A DNA stretch of 64,000 bases from Prorocentrum cordatum. Its lineage: Eukaryota > Sar > Dinophyceae > Prorocentrales > Prorocentraceae. How positions within the stretch are numbered: position 1 is the first letter of the stretch; each line of letters opens with the position of its first letter. This document shows positions 20,430-31,139 of the stretch, in pieces. The DNA is taken from the NCBI GenBank assembly GCA_963575745.1, contig CAUYUJ010022437.1, positions 411,896 to 475,895 of the forward strand, written 5' to 3'. The position numbers and the translations under genes were made by a program. Under the pieces are notes generated by a model, which searched no databases, was not told the origin of the DNA, and worked only from the letters and a program-made list of their open reading frames with translations.

Positions 20430-21325
20430 TGGGGGCCTCTCTGGGCTTCTTGGGGCCTCTTGCAGACCTCTTGGAAGCCTATTCGCGGCCTCTTGATGTC
20501 TCATGGGGGCCTCGGTGGGCCTCCACAGGGCCTCTTGGCCTTCGGAGGCCATCTTTGGACCCCTTCTGGGCCCTCGTGTTGCCCTCTCTGGACGCGTTTG
20601 GGCCGTTTTGAAGGTGTGGGGGGCCGTCTTGGGGCCCTCTTGGATTCGTCTTGGGGGCCTCTGCGGCCGCCTCAGGGCCCTCTTGGGCCGTCTTGATGGC
20701 CAATTGAGAGCCTCTCGGACCATCTTTGGCAGCTGATGGGGCCGCCTTGCAGCGCCGGGAGCACGAAATGGCAAGAACACCAAACTGATTGAAACATTAA
20801 AGGAACATAGACTTTTGACATCTTGAAAATCCTCTTAGAGCCCTTTGTGGGCGTCTTCGGGGCCTCTCGGGCCGTTGGGAGGACTTTTTGGGCCATCTTG
20901 GAGTCACTTCGGGAGAACTTGGAGGCCTCTTGAACCCTCTTGAGCCGTCTTTGAAACCATCTTGGACCATCCTGGACAAATTTGAAGGGCACCTCGGCAG
21001 TCATGGAGGCCATCTTCGAGCCATCATGAGCGGGAAGACCGCTGATAGGTTTCGTTTCTGATGCCTTCCATGTGGCTGGCTCCATGGACCTAAGGCAGTG
21101 AATTCGAACAGAACCACAACAGTAAACAAATTGACACGTCTCCCCCCTTGGCGGGCAAGCGGTCTTCGGTCCATCTACGTTGCTTGGGTTGTAGGCCAGA
21201 GGTATCCTGGATGCCTCCGAGGACCTCTTCGGAGGCCTTTCGAGGCGGTTTTGGAGTGCCTTCGGGGCAGGGTTCTCTTGGGGCCTGATTTCGACCTCTT
21301 GGGGGCCTCCTGGGGCTTCTGAGGG
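20430..21325 (+). repeat. Imperfect short tandem field, CTTGGGGGCCTC
   Basis: Phrases such as CTTGGGGGCCTC, CTTGGGGCCTCTTG and CATCTTGGAGCC recur every 12-40 bp, with an AT-richer gap near 20770-20830. A related field lies at 55830-56150, and the inverse at 9.0-9.6 kb. I see no gene. Confidence 0.55.
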
Positions 21326-21334
21326 GCCTCTTGA

Positions 21335-21425
21335 GGGAAGTGGGGGGGGAAGACAAAGATCTAGAACAGATTCCCCATATTTGTTTTATTTGTGTGTATT
21401 TATTTGTGTGTCCCTGGGCCCCTTG
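21335..21425. repeat. Dispersed repeat with TTTGTGTGTATTTATTTG, copy 2 (right half)
   Basis: Contains GTGGGGGGGAAGACAAAGAT and TTATTTGTGTGTATTTATTT then GTGTGTCC. The left half of the family is missing or replaced. Confidence 0.55.
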
Positions 21426-21600
21426 CATGTATGCTCCATGTATCGCTCCCCCTGGGGGAGGGCCAGGCCCTCTCCAGAACCCCACGAGCCGCGAGCCCAC
21501 GTGCGGCGCGCAGCTGCAAAGCGCCTCGGGGGTGCTCACGTGCGTGCGGCACGGCGTGCGCCTCCGGCGCGAGCGTGCAGGAATAGGCTACTGATCTTTT

Positions 21601-21791
21601 CGGGTCGGGCGAAAGGGGGGGATTGGGAAAGGGGGGTTACGAAATTTGCTGCATGCAGCTGGTTTCGGCCTCACCGAGGGGCCCATTCCTCGATACATAG
21701 CTCCATCCGGCGCCGGGAGGCGCCGGGAAAATCAGCTACGTGAGCTGATTCTCAAACCCCCCCTTTGCTATCCCCCCCTTTCGCCCGACCC
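21601..21791. mobile_element. MITE, CGGGTCGGGCGAAAGGGGGG family, copy 1
   Basis: 191 bp with inverted ends: CGGGTCGGGCGAAAGGGGGG at the left and its inverse, ending CTTTCGCCCGACCC, at the right. Flanks GATCTTTT (21593-21600) and GATCTTTG (21792-21799) form an 8-bp duplication with one mismatch. A second palindromic layer, GCTGCATGCAGCTGG, lies inside. It is only 60 bp from a hAT-like copy and shares the GGTCGGGC end motif, so the two families may have used related transposases. Confidence 0.78.
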
Positions 21792-21851
21792 GATCTTTGT
21801 GCATACCAGATCAACGACGGTTGGCCTTTTATCGGACTTCGGACCTTTCCC

Positions 21852-22019
21852 TTAAGTCGGGCCTGTCCCTCTACAGGGGGAACATTCAAAAAGAGTCAAC
21901 AAAAATACGCTGGGGACCTTTTTTTTTGTTTGACTATTTTGGAGTATTGTTGGAGCATGTTTGGGGTATTGTCAATCTCTCGTCCAACATCCTCCTGTAG
22001 GGGAACAAACCCGACTTAG
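21852..22019. mobile_element. hAT-like MITE, copy 2
   Basis: 168 bp. Starts TTAAGTCGGGCCTGTCCCTC and ends ACAAACCCGACTTAG. It is flanked by a perfect 8-bp duplication, CCTTTCCC, at 21844-21851 and 22020-22027. Its interior aligns by eye with the other copies (CATTCAAAAA...GGGGACC, then AT-rich). Confidence 0.9.
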
Positions 22020-22029
22020 CCTTTCCCCG

Positions 22030-23160
22030 CGCCGGCATTCCATCATGTATTAGGCTTTACCGATCGGGGTCACGCTTCTTCCATGTCCCGATGCTCGCGA
22101 GCTATTCCGCGCAGCGCTCGGCAGGAGGGCGAGATTGGCGATGCACCGAGGCCAGAGGACCCCTGGGGGAGAGGATGCGGACGTTGGGCAAGCCTGGCAG
22201 GGGCGACCCACACCCCGTCCTCCCTCGCCTCTTCTTCGTCCCCTTCCCGTCCATCACCCTTCACCTTGTCCTCATCGACCTCATCCCCGTCACACTCCTC
22301 CTTTGTCACTCGTCTCCTTTGTTTGCCTTCTCCTTCCCCTCATCATCCCCCTCTTCTGCCTCCCCCCTTTACTGTATCCTTACCCTCCTCCTTTTCCTCC
22401 TCCCCACCTCCCTCCTCCCCAACCCCCTCCACCCCACGCCTGCGCTCCCGCGCGTGCGGGCAGGGGGATGGGGAGGAGGACCAGGAGGGAGAATAAAAGA
22501 GAAGAGAAGAGAAGAAAAGAGAAGGGAGAAGAAGGGAGGAGACGGACGGTTCACTGAGGAGGCGGAGGAGGAGAAGGGGGGGAGGAGAAGGAGGAGGACT
22601 ACTTAGGCAAGACGACATGTTTTCATCTTGAGCCGCCAGCGGCGACAAGCGGTTGAAGTGAGAGCATCGGCGCACCAGACGCACAACGTCTGGGCAAGAT
22701 GTTTGCAACAGCCGGGGGTGAGGAGAGGTTGGGTGCGAGTCGCGTGCGGGATGGTTGATGGGGCCCTTGAAACAGCGCGTGACCTGTCTGTGATTGTTCG
22801 TAACCACACCGCCTTCCCCGTATAATCTAGACAGCGGCGGGCTTGGATGTTGTGGATCCGATTTCCGTCCGCCACCTGATTTACCATCATGAGTTTTGAA
22901 CCGGGTATACATCGGATCCGTGTGAACAGAAACAGGACGGAAACCATATCCACAATATCCGACATCGGATCCGCGTGGAGGGAAATTGGATCCACCGAAG
23001 CACAAATCCAAACCAACATCGGATCCGCGCCCACGCAATTCGATCCACCAATGTTTATGCGATGCGTACTGGCGCAAGAGCTGAAGGCATGGTGTGCGGG
23101 CCCAAGAAGAGAATTATCTGGGCGAAGGACCCAAGCATATGCAGTTGTGAATACCGTGTT
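22030..23160. other. CT-rich then mixed sequence; no recognised gene
   Basis: Pyrimidine-rich to about 22450, purine-rich (GAAGAGAAGAGAAG) at 22490-22590, then mixed sequence with a recurring ATCGGATCCGCG phrase (22910-23030). Confidence 0.4.
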
Positions 23161-23171
23161 GTGGCGCCGCG

Positions 23172-23770
23172 TTCGGTGGAGCTCCCTATGGGGCGGGGCC
23201 ACGAACCGTGTGAGGGGTGCGCCAGAGTGTTGCGGCGCCGCCATGTGGACCCTTCCACTGGGGCCTTCGGTGGAGCTCCCAATGGGGCGGGGCCACGAAC
23301 CGTGAGAGGGGTGCTCCAGAACGGGGCGGCGCCGCTATGTGGATCCTGCTACTTGGGCCTTCGGTGGAGCTCCCCATGGGGCCACGAACCGCGTGAGGGG
23401 TGCGCCAAAATAGAGCGGCGCCGCCATGTGGACCTTGCCACTGGGGCCTTCGGTGCAGCTCCCTACGAGGCCACGAACGGTGTGAGAGGTTTGCCAGAAT
23501 GGGGCGGCGCCGCTATGTGGATCCTGCTACTTGGGCCTTCGGCGGAACTCCCTATGGGGCCATGATTCGTGTGAGAGGTGCGCCAGAATGTGGCGGCGCC
23601 GCCATGTGGACCCTTCCACTGGGGCCTTCGGTGGAGCTCCCTACGGGGCCACGAACCGTGTGAGGCGTGCGCGAGAATGGGGCTGCACCGCCCTGTGGAC
23701 CTTGCCGCGGGTGAAATCCGGTGGAGCTCCCCACCGGGCCACGAAGCGTTCTACTAGGTGCGCCGGAACA
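23172..23770 (+). repeat. Minisatellite, seven units of 89-94 bp
   Basis: The phrase GGAGCTCCC (or variants) occurs at 23178, 23272, 23366, 23455, 23544, 23633 and 23723. Each unit also has GCCACGAACCGTGTGAG, GTGCGCCAGAA, GGCGGCGCCGCCATGTGGA and CTGGGGCCTTCGG. The unit contains the palindrome GGCGGCGCCGCC. Frames on both strands stay partly open because the unit length is near a multiple of three. Confidence 0.85.
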
Positions 23771-24284
23771 CAGACATGCGGAGGACAGAGGCAGTGATGG
23801 GAGGAGGGAGGAGGCGGGAAGATGGAGGCGGGAAGAGAACGAGTGGCGCTGTCTTTCAAAGCGAGGACCCAACACCAGGGATGCAAGAGGGAATAGAGAA
23901 GAGAAGAGAAGAGACGAGAAGAGAAGAGAAGAGATGAGACGATAAGAGAAGAGAAGAGAAGGCAAGAGACGAAGCAAGAAGAGAAGTGAAGAGACGATAA
24001 AAGAAGATAAGGCAAACTGAGGGATGAGGAGGAGGAGGAGGTGGAGGAGAAGGACGACGACGAGAAGGAGGATGCCATTCACCCTCCCTTCACCTTCCCC
24101 TCCTGCTCACCCACCCCAGTCCTCTGCTCCCCCCTATCATAGAAGAAAAGGCTTCCCTCTACGCCCCCCGTGCTTCCAGCCCTGCCCCCTCCGGTGCTCC
24201 CGCCCTCTCCCCTCGCGGGGTGGAGCAGCAGCGAGGGAGCTGACAGCAAGTACGGTCGGACCCAGGCTGTGAGATCGATGCCGG

Positions 24285-24482
24285 TTCGGGGGAGTGTTCC
24301 CGGATGATCGTCGTGCTCGTTGGACGTTCTTGCGGTTCATGTGCATCCTGGGGGTGAGGAGTGGGCTCGAACGCTCCTCGGTCTGGCTGGCGGAGGGTCT
24401 CGTGTTCTTGAGGCATGCCCTTCTGTCCTAGCAGGTCTGGCCGTGACGTCAATGCACGGGCGTACCCCTCGGACCTGCTAGG
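24285..24482 (+). repeat. Dispersed repeat with GTGCATCCTGGGGGTGAGG, copy 2, plus hairpin
   Basis: Matches 13455-13605 to about 24430. It is followed by a hairpin whose arms are TCCTAGCAGGTCTGG and GGACCTGCTAGGA (about 24427-24484). Confidence 0.55.
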
Positions 24483-24504
24483 AAGGACCAGGGCGGCCCA
24501 CAGG

Positions 24505-24742
24505 GGGGGGGGAGAAGGAGGAGGAGGAGGAGGAGAAGGAGGAGGAGAAGGCAGGAGAAGGAGGAGGAGGGGGGGCGGCGGAGGAGAGGGAGGAGGGAGG
24601 GGAGGAGAAGGCAGGAGAGGAGGAGGAGGGGGCGGGCGGAGGAGGAGGAGGAGGATGAGGAGGAGGAGAGGAGGAGGAGAAGGCAGGAGGAGGAGGGAGG
24701 AGGGGGGAGGGGGAGGAGGAGGGGGGGGGGGGGGGGGGGCGG
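24505..24742 (+). repeat. (GGA)n with GAAGGCAGGAGAAGG sub-repeats and a G run
   Basis: GGA repeats carry GAGAAGGCAGGAG at 24547, 24607 and 24677, giving a higher-order unit of about 60-70 bp. The tract ends in an 18-20 G run at 24721, a strong quadruplex candidate. Confidence 0.85.
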
Positions 24743-24953
24743 GCACCCGCCGAAGGGGGGGCGTCAAGACCAGCCGGGAGCTCCCTGGCAGTGGCCTCGC
24801 CCTCGGCGGGCCAGCGGAGGGTGGCGGCCCCTTCGGTCGGCGGCTAAGCTGGCGGGAGAGCGGGCGCCGAACGGGGCTCGGCTCCGCTCGCGGAGTCGCG
24901 GTGGCCGGCGAAGGCAAAAGTTGCCCTCCTCCACCTCCTCGCCCCTCCTCAAG

Positions 24954-25160
24954 CAGTGGCGAAACGTCCTGGCGTGCCTATCGTCTTACCATACAGTGTT
25001 CTAAGAACCTTGTGTGGTTCCCACGAGATGTTCTCAGAACATTTCTTGCGGAGTCTGTTCTGTTGTGTCACATCGGGCTCATGCTCTAAGAACATTGTGG
25101 TGCTTGTTCTTGGAACATGTCTGGGTTCCAAGAACATGTCGTGGTAGGGCTACAGGAATG
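24954..25160 (+). repeat. Dispersed repeat with GTTCT(A/C)AGAAC phrases
   Basis: Begins AGTGGCGAAACGTCCTGGCG and contains GATGTTCTCAGAAC, GCTCTAAGAACATTG and AAGAACATGTCGTGGTAGG. The same landmarks occur in the same order at 6486-6516, 6740-6800 and 7130-7150, separated there by a foldback element and other inserts. The 12-bp near-palindrome GTTCTNAGAAC recurs four or more times. Confidence 0.55.
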
Positions 25161-25374
25161 CCGGGACGGTCGGTCCCTGCTCAACCTTCTGAGAGCTGTC
25201 AACCCGTGTGCTGTCAACCCGCGTTCGGCTTCGGGAGGTTCGGGAGCGATCCGGGCGGAGTGCTCGACCCGTCGAGCTCGGTCGGCCCGCGGGGGCCCGG
25301 GGAGGCAGCCCTGGGGCCCCTTTGGCGGGTCCGAGGCGCCCGGCGGCTCCCTTCCTGCTTCTCCAGAGGTCCTT

Positions 25375-25484
25375 CAGCTCCACTTGGGGGTGGCGTCAAC
25401 GGGGGGGGCGAAAGTTGAGCGCGTTTGCTGGCTCAGCGGCGGTTTGGTTGTCCCCCCCGCTTCCGCCACCCCCAAGTGGAGCTG
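25375..25484. mobile_element. 110-bp element with perfect 21-bp inverted ends
   Basis: CAGCTCCACTTGGGGGTGGC and the next base, G, are mirrored exactly by C then GCCACCCCCAAGTGGAGCTG at the right. The internal 68 bp carry GGGGGGG and CCCCCCC runs. No target duplication is evident. The very short length and perfect arms suggest a recent MITE or introner-like insertion. A forward frame stays open through it, but this is a GC-rich region. Confidence 0.65.
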
Positions 25485-25871
25485 CATGAAGAGGCTTGAG
25501 CGCCTCTCGGCGGCGGGCGAGGCGCGGGAGTGGGGAGGAGGAGGCCTTCTCAGAGGGCGGCGGGGCCTCTCAGAAGCCCTGGCGCCCTCTGGGGCGTCCT
25601 CGGCGCCTCCGGGGGAGCGCGGGCGCAGAGAGCGCTTCTCTCGGCAGGCCGGGGGACTGCTCCCCGCCTACCGAGAGAAGGCCTGCGCCCTCTCGCCTGC
25701 CTCCCCCTCGGCTTCACGCAAGAGTGACCCCTCGCCGGAGTGGCCTCTGGTGCGGGCCCACCGGGGGCCCCCGATGGCCGAGCGCGATGCGGTGGTCGCG
25801 TCTCGCGCGCTCGCGTCTGGCCCCCCCCCCGTGGCCCCCCCGAGAGCCGCGCACCAGAGGTCACTCCGGAG

Positions 25872-26045
25872 GGGAAAAAGCACACAGGCACAATGAATGG
25901 TCGATTCCCCAGGAAAATCGGGGAAGATGTGGGAAGTGGGGGGGAAGACAAACGCCCAGAACATATATATATATATATATATATATGGGAGCATATGGGG
26001 GAACCCGGTGACTTGTGTCTCTTTATCTGTGTGCCCTTGGGCCCC
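25872..26045. repeat. Dispersed repeat with ACACAGGCAC, copy 3, carrying (AT)n
   Basis: Left GGGGAAAAAGCACACAGGCA, centre GGGGGGGAAGACAAACGCCC, then a TA-dinucleotide run at about 25963-25986, right TGTGTCTCTTTATCTGTGTG. The dinucleotide expansion is private to this copy. Confidence 0.6.
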
Positions 26046-26653
26046 TTGAGCCACTCTTGCCCAGGGCCGCTCTGGCGTGCAGCCGATTCCCCCCCCCCAT
26101 CGCCGCCGGGCCCTGCCGCGCGCGGGCCGCACGCTTCGACGCGGGCGGGGCTCGCAGGTCTCGAGCGCGGGGGGCACGAGGGGGGGAAGGGGCCCCCCGA
26201 GAGGCCCCGGGCCCGGCCCACGTCGGCGCGCCTCTCCTGGAGCGTCGGCCACGGCGCTGCGGTTCGATCTCCCTCGGCCAACGCTTCGACCCGCCCCCCC
26301 CCTGCCCTGTTTTTTTTGTTTCGGGGGTCGTTCCCCTCCGGCTCCACGACCCCCAGCTTCCAGGGACGCCACGCGGGAGCGTCGCCACCTGTCCTACGTC
26401 CTGCTGCATTGTTTGTTGGTTGGCGGTCGTGTGCCATGCTTGTGTTCGCCCCTGTCGTCCGCTGACTGCCATCTCATCAGCGCGCTGGCGAACAGATAAT
26501 GCGTGGGAGTGCGTGTGCGTGGCACCTTGAACGAGCCTTGTTCTCAGTACATCCTGATCCGTGGTTTGCAACCCATCGGCGCGCCAGGTGCAACAAAGCG
26601 TGTCTGTCTGTGCGGGAGGCCAGGAGGCCACGCGGGAACGCTGGCACCTATGC

Positions 26654-26813
26654 TTAGGTCGGGCCTGCCCCTCTACAGGCGGAATATTCAAAAATAGTGG
26701 CAAAATAGCCCGGGGACGATGTTTCAAGTATTTGTTTCATCATTCTTGGATTGTTTCGAGAATATTTCATCGTTCGTCGGAAATCGGCTCGTACGGGGAC
26801 ATGCCCGACCCAA
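26654..26813. mobile_element. hAT-like MITE, copy 3
   Basis: 160 bp. Starts TTAGGTCGGGCCTGCCCCTC and ends CATGCCCGACCCAA. A perfect 8-bp duplication, ACCTATGC, lies at 26646-26653 and 26814-26821. The interior again has ATTCAAAAATAG and GGGGACGATG. Confidence 0.9.
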
Positions 26814-27004
26814 ACCTATGCTGACTCATCAGGGGTCGTGCGCCCAGGTCTTGCCCTCCTCGCGCGCGCGCGCCCCAAAATTGAATCCTCCTACGTGGGG
26901 AGCCTCGTTGGCGCAGCTTGCTCCACGATCGACACCCAGACGTGAGGAGGGCCCACGCCCCAGAACCGCGAGGATCGAGGATCGAGCTCCGGATGCATAC
27001 GCTC

Positions 27005-27450
27005 GGGATGCGGCTCCTGGGAGGTCAGATTTTCTGAGTCTGCCCTGGTCCGAAATCCGATTTAACTTTTCGGAAACTCGAGCGTATACATTACCAGCTG
27101 CTTTTTTTCCTCTCCCAATCCCACGACTTTTTGAAGGTCAGGGACGACGTCGGGGTGGTGTGGTGTATACTTCTCCACCGCTTTCCAAGGGAAACAGCGA
27201 AACATGTATACACCAGGATCCCGTATACACCAGGATCCGCGTTCCTGTGCGAATTTCAGCGCAGGGTCGGAAAAAGCGTCGGTGTATAGAGCTCGTTACC
27301 CTAAACCTGGTTCAATACCGCATACTCCGGCGAAGTTCGCTCAATCATGCAAAATCTCGCTCAATCCGCGGCCTGATTTGGCGTAGCAGCCCCCAAGTGA
27401 GGCTGGATTCTCCCTTATCCTTCCAACGAAGACCTCCCAGTAGTTGCCTC
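27005..27450. repeat. Dispersed repeat (GAAGACCTCCCAG family), interrupted copy
   Basis: Shares GGGAGGTCA near its left end, AATCCGCGGCCT and GCGTAGCAGCC in the middle, and CGAAGACCTCCCAG at the right with 34070-34260. GGGAGGTC and GACCTCCC are inverted. A separate repeat is inserted near its middle, explaining the length difference of about 250 bp. Confidence 0.65.
27083..27262. mobile_element. Dispersed repeat with GTATACACCAGGATCC, copy 1
   Basis: About 180 bp homologous to 37741-37925: shared CATTACCAG at the left, GACGACGTCGGGGTGGTG in the middle, then CCCGTATACACCAGGATCCG. It lies inside another repeat (27005-27450), which has an uninterrupted relative at 34.07 kb, so it looks like an insertion of roughly 230 bp. 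Its ends are not sharply defined. Confidence 0.65.
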
Positions 27451-27539
27451 CCCCAAAAAATGCCGGTTGGGGTTCCAGGGCGACCCGATGGGGGCCCCTG
27501 GGCCCCCGACACCGGGCAAAGGCTCCTGCCGGGCTTTGT

Positions 27540-28310
27540 TCTCTTTCGCTCGGTGCCCAGGTTCAGGGAGGGCCTGGAGAGTGCGAGCTGCGAGGGTCGA
27601 GGCTCGATGCCCCTCGCCTTCCTTCCTCGCGCGACCCCCCTCCTCCTCCGAGGACGGAAGATCGGCCCTCCGAGGCGGGGCAGAGGCTTCAGCCGCGGTC
27701 TTGCTCACTCTCGCGAGGCCCAGGTGTGAGGATCTCCAGGAGGAGGAGGAGGAGGAGGAGGAGGAGGAGGAGGAGGAGGTGGAGGAGGAGGAGGGAGGAG
27801 GAGGGAGGAGGGTCGATGATCGATGCCCCTTCTCTCCCCTCGCGTGTGCTCCTGCCCCCTCCTCCGGTCTCGGGTCGTTCCTCTGAGACGGGGCACGGAC
27901 CTGCGCTGCGTTCTTGCTCCTGAAGGAGGCGTGAGGAGCCTCCTCCTCCTCCCTCCTCCTCCTCCCTCCTCCTCCTCCTCCTCCTCCTCTCCTCCTCCTC
28001 CTCCCTCTCCTTCTCCTCCTCCTCCTCCTCCTCCTCCTCCTCCTCATCCTCCTCCTCCTCCTCCTGAGAGTCCAAAGCCTCGAGGACCGAGGACCGATGT
28101 CCGTGTCCTCCGAGGGCAGAGGATCGGCCCTCGGGGGCGGGGCAGACACTTCCAGGGCATCTGTGCTCCTTCCGGCGCCCAGGTGCAGGGAGGGCCCACA
28201 GGGCTCAAAGCCTCGAGGACCGAGGATCGATGTCATTCTCTTGCTTTCCTCGCGTGTCCTTCTTCTCCTTCGAGCATGGTGGACCGATCTCGTCCTTGTG
28301 TTCCTCCTTC
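27540..28310 (+). repeat. Diverged tandem array, about 130-140 bp units, broken by GGA and TCC tracts
   Basis: Each unit has a (G)AGGATCGATG-like phrase, CTCGCGTGT or CTCGCGCGA, CCTCCGAGGACGGAAGATCG-like text, GGCGGGGCAGA..CTTC and a GTG(T/C)AGG end. Units can be placed near 27590, 27812, 28085 and 28215. A (GGA)n tract (27739-27812) and a (TCC)n tract (27940-28068) lie at unit boundaries. Confidence 0.6.
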
Positions 28311-28679
28311 TCGTGGGCACGCTTTTGGCGAAGAAGGTTTTGAATGGCTTGCCTCAGTCAGACCTGTCTGGGGGCGGCAAGCTGGTATACGAACTTCTTG
28401 CTGCAGTGGTCCCGGGACCATCAAGTGCTTTGAGACATGTCCCCTCAGCTGCTCCTCGCCTTGAGTCATCTTTCTCCTCCGTTTCCCTTTTCCCTCTCGC
28501 GGCGTTTTCCTCCTCCTCCTCCTCCTTCTCCGTCTGGATCGATCGTCCAGGGGGATCGAGGTCCTGCATCCTTCGTGGATCGAGAGTCGCTGCCCTTCTT
28601 CTTTTTCCTTCGCGGCGGGCCAGGATCCATACAAGGACCCCGCGCCGGGCAAGGTGCTGCCGCCCAAGCGGAGGGGACG

Positions 28680-28980
28680 GGCCATCGGCGTAGACGTCGT
28701 CGGCGGCGGCGACATCGTCGCCGTGGTCGGCATCGTCGTCGTTGGCGTCGGCGTGCACGTCGCCAGCTTCGGTGTCTGCGTCGTCGTCGCCAGCGTCGGC
28801 GTTGGCGTCGTTGGCGCCTTCGTTGGCGATGTCATCAGCTTCGTCGTCTTCTCGTCTCCGTTGGCGTTGTCGTCACTGTCGTCTTTATCGGCATCGCCGT
28901 CGTCGTCGTCGTTGTCGTCGTCGGTGTTGTCGTCAGCGTCGTCGTCGTCGTGGGCATCGCCGTTGTCGTCGTTGGCGCTG

Positions 28981-29012
<32 letters not shown>

Positions 29013-29054
29013 GTCGTCGTCGTCGTCGTAGGCATCGGCGTTGTCGTTGTCGTA

Positions 29055-29116
<62 letters not shown>

Positions 29117-29360
29117 GGTCGTCGTCTTAAGCATCGGCGTTGTCGTTGCCGTCGTCGTCGTCGCCGTCGTCATCGCCGTCGTCGTCGACGTCGTCGATTG
29201 CAGGAGGAGGAGGAGGAGGAGGAGGAGGAGGAGGAGGAGGAGGAGGAGGAGGATGAGGAGGAGGAGGAGAATGAGGAAGTGGAGGAGGTGGGGGAGGAGG
29301 AGGAGGAGGTGGAGGAGGTGGAGGAGGTGGAGGAGGAGGAGGTGGAGGTGGAGGAGGGGC
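28680..29360 (+). repeat. (GTC)n block followed by (GGA)n
   Basis: About 510 bp of GTCGTCGTC/GGCGTTGTC, then an abrupt switch to GGA at 29200. A 570-codon forward frame (poly-V, R, E) across it is an artefact. CGTCGTCGACGTCGTCGA shows internal palindromes. Confidence 0.9.
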
Positions 29361-29399
29361 TGCTTCTCACGCGCCGGGCTCCCGTGGCCCGCACTCCCA

Positions 29400-30200
29400 C
29401 AGGTTGGGTGCCGGAGCCGCGGAGAGGGAGGAGCAGTAGAGTCCAGCGGCTGGCGAGGTCACGGTGACCCGGGCCCACCCGCGGCGTCCTCGACCTCCCT
29501 CCCTCCGTGGCAGGGGCTGGGCAGGTCTGCGGGCGACAGGAAGGACGACTCAGGTGACCTCCGCCATGCTTCCTGCCGCCACCGCCGCCGCCCCCTCCTC
29601 ATTATCCTGCCTCCCCCCCCGCCTTTCTTTGCCTTCTCCGCTGTCTTTTGCGCATCCTCATCCTTTCTCGTCGCCGTCCTTCTCCGTCTCGGGCCAGTCG
29701 TCTCTTGTCGTGTCCTGTCTGGTCCCGCTCTGTCGTTTCCTGTCCTGTGCTGTTGGGTCCTTGTTCTGTCGTGTCGTGGTGTGGCTTGTTCTGAGCTGTG
29801 CCTCCTGTGCTGTGATGCGCATTGTGTTCTGTACCAGTGTTTCTCCGTGTCTCTCATACGTTGCGTGCCTTCGTGGCCCTGTCTCTCTCCCTCTCTATCT
29901 CTATGTATCGCTCTCTGTCTCTCTCTCTCTCTCTCTCTTTGTCTCTATCTCTATATGTCTCTCTCTCCCTCTCCCTCTCTCAACAATAGTTCTGCTTACA
30001 TGTATATATATAGATATGTGTGTGTGAAGATGTTTATTTCTCTCATTCGCTCTAGCTCTCTCTCTCTCTTTCTCTGTCTGTTTTTTCTCCTTCCCTGTTT
30101 AGCCCTCGCTCCATCTCCTATATATAGATACATCTATATATATATATAGATAGAGATTTATTTCTCAATTGCTCACCCCCGCTCATTTCTACATGCGTTT
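29400..30200. other. TGTCCTGTC-type and CTCTCT low-complexity
   Basis: TGTCGTGTCCTGTCTGGTCC-like loose repeats (29690-29840), then CT runs (29880-29985), then TATATAGATA runs (30002-30155). No gene. Confidence 0.55.
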
Positions 30201-30960
30201 CCCCTGTCATCGTCACGAGGCCGTGCCATGTACCCGCATGCCTTTATTATCCAATGCGCTTGGCAACACACACACACACTCAATGTCCATTGCGACACTA
30301 TGTGACGAGTGCGTACTCCGACACTCTGCAACGATTGTGTATCTCACCCACCATGCGCCATTCCCGATGACCCTCTCTTCGCCAGACGACTCGTCCGATG
30401 GCATGTATGGCGGGAAGGGGTTGGACACGGATGTTGCAACGATGGCAAATGGCATGGTTTTTGTGAGGATGAGTGCAGGCTGCAAGGAAAGTAAGAACGC
30501 ATCCCGAAGCCACTGCAGCTTCATAGTACCCATGTGTGGAGGAGACGGGGTGATTCAGCACCAGTTGCGATCAGGATCGTTGACCCAGCGTATCGCTCCG
30601 CCGGGTCTGGCCCACCACGGTTTGACGCGACACGCCAACCTCGCCCCCGCTCCAAAGCTGCAATGTCCCGAGCCTTTCCGAGCCTCCTGCCCCTCGAAGC
30701 GCAGCAACGTGCTACCCGCTGGCAAGGCATAGCGTGTCGCCTGGACCGCCGCCTCGACACGCTAAGCAAACGCTCCCGGCCGTAAACTTCTCCCGATCCC
30801 GCTGGGAAAGCCTTGGCCCCGCTGTCCTGACTACTCCCCCCCGATCGGTGGGGACAGATGCCGTCCCCGTCGGGTCTCGCTGCATCCGTACCGACCCCCT
30901 TTGGGGGTAGGCTGTTGGCGCTAAGGGACGCCAGCATGGGGATAGCCGAAGAACAACAAG
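30200..30960. other. Mixed sequence, overlapping frames, unassigned
   Basis: Frames are open on both strands: forward FVRMSAGCKESKNASRSHCS; reverse RYTIVAECRSTHSSHSVAMD. ACTATGTGACGAGTGCGTAC and ACTCTGCAACGATTGTGTATC are short repeats. No domain recognised. Confidence 0.3.
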
Positions 30961-30961
30961 T

Positions 30962-31132
30962 TGCGTAAACCTAACTTATCGGAGACCCACGCGGATCTCT
31001 TTGCTCGGCGTTTGACCCCCCCTGACAGCACCTTTGGCGCCGTCCTTGGCGCGGTTCACATGCAACGCAGTGGGGTACAGTGCCAATCCGAGCGAAAAGC
31101 CGCGCGGACCTTCAAAGTTTATGCCTGTGTCG
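30962..31132. mobile_element. Foldback element, GGTCCGCGCGG family, copy 2
   Basis: Left arm GCGTAAACCTAACTTATCGG...CACGCGGATCTCTTTGCTCGG pairs imperfectly with the right arm CCGAGCGAAAAGCCGCGCGG...AAAGTTTATGC. The arms match those at 6.5 kb. A 65-codon open frame across it reads plausibly but is a by-product of the arms. Confidence 0.6.
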
Positions 31133-31139
31133 TTTGCCA

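Noticed and set aside
27305-27325. tRNA B-box-like GGTTCAATACC
   Set aside because: No matching A box or cloverleaf around it; it lies in a dispersed repeat.
28437-30149. 570-codon forward open frame
   Set aside because: It is the translation of (GTC)n as poly-valine/arginine and (GGA)n as poly-E/R, followed by CT-rich sequence. Stop codons are simply absent from these repeats.
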